Below are positions 13,131 to 24,482 of a stretch of 64,000 nucleotides of DNA, piece by piece. The notes beneath the pieces are model-generated. The model ran no database searches, was not told the DNA's origin, and saw only the letters and a program-made list of their open reading frames with translations. The first letter of the stretch is position 1. Each line of letters opens with the position of its first letter. This DNA comes from Trema orientale (Eukaryota; Streptophyta; Magnoliopsida; Rosales; Cannabaceae), in NCBI GenBank assembly GCA_002914845.1, contig JXTC01000011.1, forward strand, positions 494,237-558,236, given 5' to 3'. The position numbers and the translations under genes were made by a program.

Positions 13131-15914
13131 TAATAATTATCTAGACAAGAAAAGTTCTGGAGGTAATTTTGCTATTAAGTTGGATATTAAGAAAGCTTTT
13201 AATATCCTGCGTTGGGATTTCATTAAAGCTGTGCTCTCTACTTTCGGCTTTGATTATACTTCTGTGAAATGGGTGGATAATATTTTTCATTCAGCTCGCC
13301 TCTCTATTTTGAATAATGGTTCCCCCTATGGTTATTTTCCTTGCTCCAGAGGTGTGCGTCAAGAAGATCCTCTCTCTCCTCTTTTATTCGTTTTCACTAA
13401 AGACTATCTTAGCCGTTACCTCAATTTATTGCTCCAAAGGAGTAAGCTGATTCCCATGACTTCTACTAGAAAAGACAAAGCTCCTACTTACTTTCTCTTT
13501 GCAGACAACGTACTTCTTTTTGCTAGAACTTCCAAGGCCAACATTAGAGTGATTATGAAGACTTTTCAAGATTATGCAATGCTGTCTGGCCAACAGGTTA
13601 ATTTTAATAAATCCTTTATTTACTTTGGCATTGTTGTTGCTCCCTCCTCTGTTTCTAAATTTTTGAATTACACGGGTATGAGAAGAGGTGGTTCGTCCTT
13701 CACTTATCTTGTTATTTCTCTATTTGTCAGGTCCCCTAAACGTTCTAATTTTCAACTGCTGCTTGACAAGATCTTTAATAATTTTGGGCATTGGAAAGGT
13801 TTATATCTATCCATGGTGGGTAGAGTGAGTGTTATTAATTCAGTTATTATGAGTCAACTTTCCTACTCCTTTCAAATCTATCGATGGCCGGTTACTCTTC
13901 TAAAGGAGTTGATTTCTTCAATAAGAAACTTTTTGTGGTCTAGTTCGACCAAGGTGGTTAAACCCGTAATTGCCTCTTAGAGGATATGTTGCAAACCTAA
14001 AAAGATGGGGGCTTAGGCATTTGGGATCCCAGAATTCTCAATACAGCTCTTATAAAAACAACTATCTTGGAGTTTAATGACAGATGAGTCTTTCGGTTTT
14101 AAATTCCTGAGGGGGCGGTTCTTCTCCAATGGTTTTTCTCAGCTTAAATTTTAGAAATCCTCTATTTGGTGCGGTTTAAGATCTCACATTCAGCCTCTCC
14201 TTGAGGAGTCAATTTAGGCAATCGGGAAAGATTTCAAGATTCGCTTTTGGTTGGATAATTAGCTAAGATCTCCTTTAAATGAGATGATTGCTTATAATGA
14301 TACTATGGAGTCTAGCCTTGATACTACTATTGGTAAGCTTGTTTCTATTTCTGAATGGTGTCTTCCTGCTTCCTTTACTTCTAATTTTCCTTTGATTGCT
14401 GATGAAATTAGGAAGACGATTATCTGCGACTCCCCAGATACTCTTATTTAGCGTCATTCTACTTCTGGTGAGGTTACTTATGTAAACTCTTATAAGTCTT
14501 TGGTTGTAACTATTACGAAGGAAAGATGGGGGGGATAAGTTCTGAGCTGGTTATATCCCCTACCCATCACGCTCTTATGGTTTTTTGGATAGTGCTTTAA
14601 GATAAACTTCCAACGGAACAGAATCTTATTAAGAGAGGCTTCAAAATGCCTTCTTGTTGTCGCTTTTGTTTTTCTTATGAGGAAAATACTGATCATCTTT
14701 TCATCTCTTGTAATTTTACACGTACTCTTTGAGGGTCTATCTCACCAGTTTTTAGGTGTCAGATTCGTTTAGATGGTACTATTATTAACCTTTGGCTAGA
14801 TGTTCTTGAAGCTAACTTTAGCAATCAAATTTTTCAACTTTGGAGAACCGCAATTGTGACTACTATTTAGGTTATTTGGACTTCACGGAACAAGCTGTTA
14901 TTTGATAATGAATCTACATCTATTCACTCGGCCATCACTTTAATTTGGCAAGCAGTTAGCGAGTCTAATACTGTTGGTTCTAGAAACCATGAAAAACTAT
15001 ATGGAGGAGTTAGAAATTCTGAAATATCTTCAATTGAAGCTAAAACCTCTAAGATCGCAAAAAATTATTGAAGTGTCTTGGGGTGTTCCTCCACAGGACT
15101 AGTTGAAGGTAAACACAGATAGTGCTGCTCATGGTTGTCCAGGCTTCACAGGTTGTGGTGGAATTTTTAGGACATTCTGGAGTTTCTTTAGAGGTGGTTT
15201 CGCCATTCCTATTAGTAAGGCTTATACTTTTGAGGCAAGACTGACAGCCGCTATTCATGCAATCTCTTATGCGTGGGATTTTAGGTGGAAAAATATTTGG
15301 CTGGAGAGCGACTCGGTTTATCTGGTCACACTTTTTAAGATGCGTTATGTGCCTGTTCCTTAGCATTAGAAGCCACCATATATCCATTGTATTGGGATGC
15401 TCTCTAACATGAATTTTCATATTTCCTACATCTATCGAGAAAGAAATTCTGTTGCAGACATTTTAGCTTCTAGAGCTACGAGTATTCAAGCCCCAACTTG
15501 GTAGCACATTGCACCGACCTTTATCCATGCAGCGATCAACAAAGACTTTTCTAGACTATGTAATTTTCACTTTTCTTAGTAACCCACACTATAACAAAAT
15601 GTACTCTTTTTCCTTTTTGTGATTTTTTCTTTTGGGTTTTATACGAAAAAGTTTTTTGCTGAGGCATTGTTGAGAGGTAAAAATAATAGTTTTGTTTCAG
15701 CAGAACTATTTGGCTTCTCCAAAGGTTTTTTATTTTTGTTTTTCTGTAGCTACCTTAATCCTTCTTAAGGATTGTTTCTTTCTTAACGTTATGTACCTTT
15801 TTTTATTTTATTTTAATAAATTACCAGAGGATCTCTTAGTCTCCTGCCCTATCAAGTTTCTAAGATACTTCGTCTCGGTACCATTTTATAAAAAATAAAT
15901 AAATAAATAAATAA
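13131..15914 (+). mobile_element. Decayed, 5'-truncated L1-type LINE retrotransposon
   Basis: The pieces run in the order of plant L1 ORF2. A reverse transcriptase part spans about 13158-13980 (GGNFAIKLDIKKAF, GVRQEDPLSPLLF, FADNVLLFA). A zf-RVT-like zinc knuckle lies at about 14580-14735 (CCRFCF…H…C). A plant RNase H domain spans about 15106-15510 (VNTDSAAHG, LESDS, RNSVADILA). Stop codons and frame breaks occur between and within them. The catalytic FADD box reads FADN and the RNase H start NTDG reads NTDS, so the enzymes would be dead even without the stops. The endonuclease half is absent. The 3' end closes with a (TAAA)n tail at about 15890-15914. Confidence 0.88.
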
Positions 15915-18900
15915 ACTTAAACGAAGAACCATTTGTAAAGTCAATGCAGGTTCCGTTCTTCATTTTCCACTTTATCCTAAAAATTTTCCCATGAGATACG
16001 AATGACAAAAAAGCAAAAGTCCTTTTAAACAAAGTGGACCACCTCAAAAGAATATGCTCTAAGCTCTATGTATACACATATCTAACTCAACAAGATGTTA
16101 CTTTGGACATTTTCAATTCTTTATAATAAGTTCACACTCACATCAAGCACGCACCTACCTAAGTTACCTTCACTCCATTATTAATTCTTAGCTTTTTTTT
16201 TTCTCTTTGGAAAAAAAAAAAAGACAAAGCTCTTTATTTTCTGTTTGGTCTAAAAGGAAGCGTTTCTAATAACCACTAATAAATAGCTTTAGCCGTTTGG
16301 TGATTGACTCTCCAAAGAGGAAGACTTATAAAGATAACAAAACAAACCGCCGACCAAATTTGACTACACCAATTCGACCGGCCACACTAAGTTTTATCGC
16401 ACTATCTCCTCATAAAAACTCAACCAAAGTACTCTTTTTTTTTTTTTTTGAGAGAGAACCAAAGTACATTTTTAAAAGTCATATGAAAGTACGAGATGAA
16501 GAAAAGTATATAATTGAAATTAATTCCTTTTCAATATTATCTAATGTAGCCTTATTGATAGGTAAGTCTTTTCTTTTGGGAACATTATTTTTTTTTCTTT
16601 GTTGAGTTGAAGGTGGATTTTGAGAACTGAGCTTCCACATCTTGTTGGTACTTATAATTAATTAGCTGTGACATTTTAGATTATAGGGTCAAAAGTTGCC
16701 TAACCATGTCAACTTTTTCACCTACTTTGCCTAATTCAAACTTTTGTGTTTTAATCTTAGAATAATTGATCATGTCAAAAGGTAGATTAATCATTTGTTT
16801 TATTTTTTATTTATCATTATTTGCTCAAATAGAGAATTAATTAATGGAGAAAGAAACTGTTAAGATATTACCTAATATTAAATAATAAATGATAATCTCC
16901 TTTTGTCGAGCTCAATAAGCCTTTTTTCAGGATTTCAGGAGTAACTTTTTGAAGTCCAAATTCATTCAATAATTGTCCACATCATGGAAAGACTTCGTTA
17001 TTTTTTTTTAAGGGGAGTTAGTCAATTTGGCAATTACTCTTGAATGACTCGTGGATTTGTCATTTTCTCTTTTTATAATTCGGTGCTTACGTATGTAGTT
17101 TTGGATGGAACAGTATCTATAAATCATTATTGAAAGTGAACCAGTTTAATTTACTGCTAATTCTTTTTTGCTGCAGATTAATGAAGTATGACTATATATA
17201 TGTAGATGTTTATTTACATAAGAATAATGCTAGCTAGGGATATTGCCTCTTATTCCGTATTTTCAATACCACTAATTAGATGACATATCATTTGTCATGT
17301 TTTAATTCGTGAAATAAAATTTATCTAAATTTATTTAACAACATCAACCAAGTGAACCTAGCACGTAGGTGATATTAAAAAAAATTAGGATTTTTAGTAT
17401 TATATTTTACATAAAGAACTTGAAGAAAGAAAGTAATAAACTGAAAAAGAACATGAGTTTCAATAATGGAACCATATAAGACTAAGATATCACTGAAATC
17501 AATAACAACATGAAACTTGGGGGTAAAAAAATCAACACAGATAATGGAGACAGCATATTGGACATATCCGAATTATTTACTCCATTATATTTTACATAGC
17601 TAGGTTATAAATTACATTTTTTGGGGGCAAGTGAGCCACACTAACAGTAACAAATGGCAACTTGTATGTGGCTTATTACTAGCAATCTAGCATTCACATT
17701 AATTTCCTGTTTCAACTATTCCACCAGAACCTCACACCTCTCATGATTCATATGATTTCTATCTTTGTTAGTGTACAAACCCCGTGAAGACCCAAAGACT
17801 CTGATATATAATTGGATACATTTTTTAATTTTTTATTTATATTTTCTATTTTATAAGGGGAAAAAAAAAGAAGAGATATACTTATTTTCCACTCTTGATG
17901 GGCGTTTATTGCATGCACTTGTTTATGATTCTTGAGCTATTATCAAGCCTCTAAAATTTACATACATAGAGACTCTCTTATTGGGTTTTTTTTTTATTTT
18001 ATTTTTTTCTTTTAGAGCAACTGTAGTTGCTAAGAAATTGGATATATATAATATGAAAACGTCGGAGTCCAAAACTTCCAAATCCACTTGTTAAATGTCC
18101 AAATAAGAAGCATTGGAACAAGGTGAAAGCGAAAGAGGTGCTTACGAAGGTAAAGACGAGGAAGAAAATACCTCAATTCCCCCACTCCTACCTGCCTCCC
18201 CCACATTTTTTTTCCCCAATTATCTTCCACTACTAAGAATAAATAAATAAAAACATAAATAAATAAAATCATCTGCACAGCAGCTAAAAGCCAAATCTCA
18301 TGTCTATTTCATCCTCATCATCATATGGGAAAAAAGGAAAAGCCCAAAAGAGGAATTCCAAAAAAATCATCCCAAAATAAAAAAGAGTACCCCATTTTGC
18401 TATATCCTGTCATGAATTTTCGATATATTCAACCACATATAGTTCACAAAGTCAAAATTGCCCTGAAGATACGCCCACTAGGACCACTCACCCTTTAATT
18501 AGTAAGATACTAGGTGCCTAATTAATCCGGGTAATAATCCCTTAACCAAAATTGAATAAAGATAAAGGTCCCTCGGGACAAATTATAGCACTTTCTACTT
18601 GGTCATTTCCTTCACTTGGTACATTCTCATATACTAAACCAACCCCCCCAAAAAAAAAAAGATCTCAAACCATATTGGAGAACAATTGCTAAGAAGACGA
18701 CTTTAGATTTTTGGAATATTAAGTAAAGTTATCCCATATAAAACGATAACCCAACCCCACATCAAAATTAAGGCTGCGTTTGGATGAAAAAGGATCCAAA
18801 AAGGTCACCTTCATTTACATGACTAGGGTATTAATAAACATAACATAACAAAAAAGGTGGTTAGATTCCCTTTTACAACAAAAGACCCATATCTTTGCAA

Positions 18901-19061
18901 AACAGAGAACTCTTTTCCCACCCTTTTCAAAATCGCTTATCCTACTAGAATATAAGCCCCCAACAAAAAAAAAAGTTACAGAGTCAGAAAAATCTAAAAA
19001 GAAAAAAGGACAAAGATTTTTCTCTTTTTTTTTTCCCTCCTAATTTGGATTCTTTACGAAA
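15915..19061. other. Non-coding spacer between the LINE remnant and HLS1-like gene
   Basis: The stretch is AT-rich with several poly-A or poly-T runs. A weak inverted-repeat pair at about 17225-17400 (ATAATGCTAGCTAGG versus the inverse of an ATAATACTAAAAATCC-like end) may be a MITE. The last few hundred bases are likely the 3' flank of the HLS1-like gene. No coding region was recognised. Confidence 0.5.
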
Positions 19062-20783
19062 TTAGATCTCTCTAGGGTCAACAAAAATGGACAAGCCAGG
19101 GGGTGATTTGGTCCAGTCACCGACCGAGCCGTCACTGTAGTCTTCCCCAAGCCTCTTGATGCACCATAAGTCCTCGGCGCACGATAGCCTCTTCCAGTGC
19201 GGAATCCCTAACCTGAGCGGTTCGCCGTTTGAAACCTCCGTCGCGACCACGCTGCACCCACGCTCCTTCGCCAAGTTGTGCGCGTGGCCGCAAAGCGCCT
19301 TCACGAGCTTCACTGCGCGTGGGCCTTCCCCGCCCAACCCGTACAGGAAGTGGAGCCCGAATGGTTTGAACACCTCGGGCACCGAAGGGAGCCGGAGCCA
19401 AGGCAGGGCCCGATCCAAGACCCGGGTCGTCCTCGCGAGCGTGCGCTTCACGCGCGAAGCGCCGCGGACCTCGAGCGTGAACACGTCCTTGGCGTTCCAC
19501 ACGCTGAGCAGGGCCCACGAGTCGGGCGGGCTCGACAAGAACCGGCTCGACCCGGGCCACGACTCGGCCGAGTAGGTGCCACGTGGAACCGCGAGGAAGG
19601 TCCCGAGCGTGAGCTTGTTGTTGAGGACCGAGTCGATGTCGCGCGGGAAGAACTCGGTCGTGGCGAAGCGTTTCCGGTAGAGGAACTCGGCGTCGCACGG
19701 TGGGAGCTTGATAATGGTGACCCGGGAAGAGACCCGGACCCGGTGAGCGAAGACCGGGTTGACCAGGATGGAGGGCGTACGGAACTTGGCGTACCCGCAT
19801 TTGTCGGTGAAGAGGTTAATGGAAGCTTGGTTGTCGTTATCGGTGGCTAAATAGGAATATTCAGCGCCATTTTCTCTAAACCACTCCTCCGTTTCACGAA
19901 CCAGCTTTAGCCCAATTCCCATCCTCCTATTAAAAAAAAATCAAAATAAATCAATAAAATCATCACCGAAAACGAAAATAAACAAAAGGGTATTCAAATT
20001 AAGTTCCAAAAATTAATGGGCATTTTTAAAAAAAAAAAATTCTTTTTTTTTTTTTTTTACAAAGAGAGAAGAACAAAAACAAAAATGGGTAATTTTAAAA
20101 GCTCAAAATAAAAGAAAAAGGATTAAAAGGGTTGGTACCTATGGGAAGGGGAAACGCGGAGACCAAGTATGTAAGCGAGTTTGGTATAAACAGGGACAGG
20201 TTTGGGAATAGCTTCGCTGTTGTTTTTACCATTTCTGGAGAGCTTTTTACCACATGTAACGGTTTTGATGCAACCCCTGATCATCCCCACTATCTCTTTC
20301 TCTTCTGATCCAATTATCTCAGCTATCTGTATAGGAAAATAAACATGTCCCAAAGACCATATAAGAAACTTTATAGACCCTCTAATAAAAATAGAAAAGG
20401 TTAGTGATATAGCTAACGTATGTAACGATCAACCCACGTTATCATTACATATATCTTTTTGGTTTAAAAAAAAATGTTGATGAAAAAGTAACAGAAGAGA
20501 AACAGAGCAAGTGAAAAAAAAAAAAAATGACCAAATTAAGCAAAGACTTAGTGTTATTGCAATTTGAATAGTTTAGTGCATGTTATTGTTAATTTACCAG
20601 CATAAGGTAGGCTGGTGAGTTACGGACTCTGCAAATTGGGTCACCCAAAAGGTCAGTAAACAGCGAGAGTTCGCCGCTGGGCCCAACTTCGCACCTCCTC
20701 TCTACATCTTCCACTCCCGAAAGGTCTGTTTTTGGGTCATATTTTCTTACCACTATTGCCACTTTTTTCTCTTCTACAACCAT
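19062..20783 (-). CDS. HLS1: HOOKLESS1-type GCN5-related N-acetyltransferase
   Basis: Coding exons on the minus strand are 20783-20598, 20326-20139 and 19926-19062, with matching GT-AG sites and phase (1,239 nt, 412 aa; Arabidopsis HLS1 is about 400 aa). The N-terminal half is a GNAT fold: the chain opens with VVRKYDPKTDLSGVEDVE, and RRMGIGLKLV at about 125-134 is the acetyl-CoA loop of motif A (R-x-x-G-x-G). ATDNDNQASINLF follows, then a plant-specific C-terminal half ending IFVDPREI. HLS1 is a nuclear protein required for the apical hook, where ethylene, auxin and light signals meet through ARF2; its acetyltransferase activity is inferred from the fold. Exon 3 is far more GC-rich than its AT-rich surroundings. 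A TATA box about 140 bp upstream supports the start. The call could equally be an HLS1-like paralogue. Confidence 0.93.
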
Positions 20784-20922
20784 GTTTTTTTTCCCTATAA
20801 TAAATATTAATCCAAAACTAGAGAGGGCAAGGAGAAGAAAAGAAGAAGAAGACCTTTCTCTGAGAAAAGTAGAGAAAGGTGACCAGTGTGATTGTGCCGA
20901 AAGGATCCAAGTGAGAGAGGAG

Positions 20923-20929
20923 ATTTATA
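20923..20929 (-). promoter_or_regulatory. TATA box of the HLS1-like gene
   Basis: On the minus strand the sequence reads CTCTATAAATCTCC, about 140 bp upstream of the ATG. Transcription would then start near 20895, giving a leader of about 110 bp rich in GA/CT. Confidence 0.6.
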
Positions 20930-20939
20930 GAGGCGGAAA

Positions 20940-23900
20940 TGATTGAGACTAGAGGAAGAAGGGGCTAATCAGAGTGTTAAATCGCAGCTTTTTCAAGGCC
21001 GCGAAACAGACTGAATAACGTGTCTTATAAGTAACCAAGCTAAAAAAGCTTCTTAGGCTTCGAAATTTGGGAAACTAAGAACAACCCAGCTCAAATATGA
21101 TCACAAACCATATTGGGTAGTCAATAAAATTAAAAAAAAAAAAAAAAAGTTTGTGAGATTTTGGGGGTGAGAGTACTGAGGGAGCCTTTTAGGTGATTCT
21201 TCTTCTTCTTAGGTGGTGAGTAGTTCATCATTGCAGAGGTACGAGTGGTCTTATGGTGCCTTTAAATACTTGGTCTTTTGGGGTCTTTTTGTGCCCCCTC
21301 CTCTTTCTTTCTCTCTCTAGAATCGCCCACTTCCTTTTTTTTTGTTTTTAATTTTGTTATCAAACTCTCTCTCTATATATATATATTTAATTCAGTGCCT
21401 TTCTTTTGTGTCTTTATCTCTTCTCTCTTCTGTCTGTCTATACTATTTTTTTAAAAAAACATATTACTAGTAAATAATAACGTTACTATAACGATAGGAA
21501 AATAAATGAAAAGAAAAACAAAAAAAAGAGAGAGAAAAAAATAAAATGAAGTGATAATAGCAAAAAGTAGAAGAGGAAATGGCGGCTATGGCTGCGCAGT
21601 CTCGAGCGAGTAGTTGCTGTTCTCTTTAGACTGTTTATATATAGAATACATTTCTATTTTTCTTTTTAATTTTCTCGGCGTTTGACACCATGATCCCATT
21701 TGTAATCATTATTTATTGAGTAATGCTATAGATATCAGTAGTGTTCAGTACTATAATTATATATTTGTTTATAATTAAATAATTTAAATTAATAAATTAA
21801 GTCTCACATGATCATAATTGAATTATAATTATAATTATTTAATAATAGACTGACACATCATTATAGTGTTGGACATACTGGTGATTCATAGCATTATTCT
21901 TATTCATTATTTTTTTTTTTTTTTCTCTCTCTAATTTTTTTGTCCTCCTATATCTCCACCCATTCGACTTAACCCCAGACCATCCCATCCATCCATGACA
22001 TGCATCATGATCATCATGACATGACTAATTTTCTCAGGTGGGTGTTCATGGGTTTAATGCCATCATCCATGATCCATATCATGCTTTATGCGTTATATAA
22101 AGTTGGCATTTTATCGTGTGCATGTTATGTATGCATGAGATTTACCCTCTTTTTTTTTTAATGACTATTTTTTTTTTGCTTGAAATTTTTAATGACTATT
22201 TTTTAACGAAAGCTGGAGGAGTGTGGCGACGTGGCAGAGTTGGAACCGTTCATTTACGGAGACAACTCCCTGGATTTTCGGCCGCTGTTTTTTTTTTTTT
22301 TTAGGGGGTCTTTTTTATTGAGGAATGGTGCCACTGCAAAAAAGTGGCTTTCCTTTTAGCAAAAAGTGATAGCGTTGCTTTTCCAATGATGATCAGCATC
22401 GTCAATTTTATCCTCCCATCACAATCTAGGTGGACGGCTACGATTAGGCACAATCATGAACTACGGTTTAGATTTTCTCACCATCTATTGTTGTAACACA
22501 GCGCAGTCCTAAAAACACTTGATGGGCCAGTCTTAGCTATAATATCTATACAGGTATATCACGAGGCAATAAATAGTCTACAATCAAAAAACAATTAGAT
22601 ATAAATTGGGTTTTCTATTTTAATTATTTTTAGGTTAAAATTTGAAGGGGTCCCGTCATATAATAAAATTATCTTTACTGAAACATGAGCCAGATTTTTA
22701 AATGGAAGGGTTTTTTCATTGGATGCTAATCGATAATGATTTATCATAATTACGCCAATAAAAGCATGTAATTATGGCCACTCATAATTTTGGTTAGTAG
22801 TAAATAACTATGAGCCAAGGAGTGTTTAATTGTAGAAAGAAAACAGTTTCAACAATGATTGGACATTCATGAAGTCGACACGTCAACATAAGATGGTTTT
22901 TTCAAGTCACTATTAATTAATTAATTAATTATTCAATCATTTTTTGTAGTAAACTTTTTTTAAAAATATTTTTGTACTAGCTTAGTAGTAAATGAGAACA
23001 GGCAAAAGAACAGTCTGAATGTGATTTTTGTTTAGTTTCTAATCAATATACGAATATTATATCCTGATAACGACCCTAAAACAATTATTGATCATTTTAA
23101 AAATCAAGCAGATGAAAATGAAAGGAAAAGGAATAGACACAAAGGCAGACGAAGCTAGACTTGGAAACTTCCAAAGTTCGGAACTATATTTTAATTTCCG
23201 AAAAACAAGCAATAAGACGAACTAAATTTTAAGTAGGTTAGATAGAACACCTAACAATTAGATTAATACTAATTTTGCCTAAACTTAATTGTATGAACAT
23301 GGAGATGAACTTTTTAAAATAGTTACGGAAAATTATATATTTGGGTCCCACATTTGACGGGTCTCGTTGAAATATCTTTGGTTTTTGGCCAGTAGCTTAG
23401 GAGTTGTTTAACTTGGGACTATTCCTCTGATTTAGACCCATTTCCTGTTGAAAACTCGCTATTATATGAATTGTTCAATAGCATATATTGTCCACCTACG
23501 ACCTATTGTTGGTAGATATTAATTTAGAGACTCATGAAGACATTGATTTTCTCAATGCATAGATAAAAAGCTTGGTCAACAATATATAGTCCAATAAAGA
23601 GAGAAACAACCTGGAAATTTTCGTTATGTGGTCAAGTTTCTTGAAAGATAACACGATTTATTTTGGTCATTACCAAAAAAAAAAAAAGGAACACGATTTA
23701 TTTTGGTGTCTTTATGCATATCATGGGGAGAAAAGTAAGAGGAAAACCCAAGGAAATTCCTGCTTTGTTGGATAATTAAATATTATCCTAAAAAATATAC
23801 ATAGCAAAAGCTATGGAAAATGATGGGAAATGCAGCTTAAAAAACAATTATTTTAAAAGTGCTTGACTTTTCTGGCAAAAAATCTAGTCTCCTTTTATTG

Positions 23901-24302
23901 CTTATAAGTTATAATAACGGTACAGAATCCACATCGTACTATAAGCGTAATATATTAGGTGTGCAGTTATCTTAAAAAATTGTACTGCATCTAGTTTTAG
24001 TGTTGCATGTATTGTGGGGTTATATGTCTATTTGTCTTCCAATATCTTATTTAAATATTCAATTGGTAAATTATCATTATTTTTTTGTTATTTTGTTAAT
24101 TTAAATTCCTTACCTACGTACGTACATGATGAAAGGACTTAGCAGTTAGCAAGCACGCACAAGGATGCTAGTTAAATATATTTAACATAATTTGACATTT
24201 CGTCTTCTTCAGCTATTTTCTATTATTAAAACAAGTTCGTTTTGGGACAATATTAATTAAATTATTAAAGGTTCTAGTCTCAAAAAGGACTAATTGATAT
24301 TA
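20940..24302. other. HLS1 upstream region and non-coding spacer
   Basis: No gene was recognised. CT-rich and TA microsatellite stretches occur at about 21301-21390. A MITE at about 21721-21896 is listed separately. A TTAATTAA-type run lies at about 22913-22930. Confidence 0.5.
21721..21896. mobile_element. Small MITE with inverted ends TAATGCTAT
   Basis: The left end TAATGCTATAGATATCAG and the inverted right end TAATGCTATGAATCACCAG match closely, and the agreement continues to a shared ACTATAAT about 35 bp in. The interior is almost pure A/T. I could not settle the target duplication, so the superfamily is open. Confidence 0.55.
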
Positions 24303-24482
24303 CAGGTATAGTTGTGGCTTGGTGGTGATGTCCCTACTCAGATGTCTAATATCTATGAGATCAAGAGTTCGAGCCACGACAATCTCGATGTACGAGCCAC
24401 GACAATCTCAGTGTAGGGCAGTTTTCTCATTTTCCATTGCAGGTAATGACCTTCCAATATGTGAGTCCCTAAAAAATCAGTG
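24303..24482 (+). mobile_element. Probable tRNA-derived SINE
   Basis: TGGCTTGGTGG at 24315-24325 fits the pol III A box, and GAGTTCGAGCC at 24365-24374 fits the B box, at tRNA-like spacing. The 16-mer GAGCCACGACAATCTC is repeated 22 bp downstream. The 3' part abuts the CACTA-like element, which may have inserted into or beside it. Tail and target duplication were not found. Confidence 0.45.

Noticed and set aside
19132..19850. Long frames overlapping HLS1 exon 3 (222 aa on the minus strand, 190 and 139 aa on the plus strand)
   Set aside because: They are by-products of the GC-rich exon, with Arg/Pro/Gly-rich composition and no domain; the GNAT frame explains the region.
24303..24400. tRNA gene
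   Set aside because: The A and B box motifs fit, but no acceptor stem or anticodon arm could be folded by eye; a SINE is more likely.
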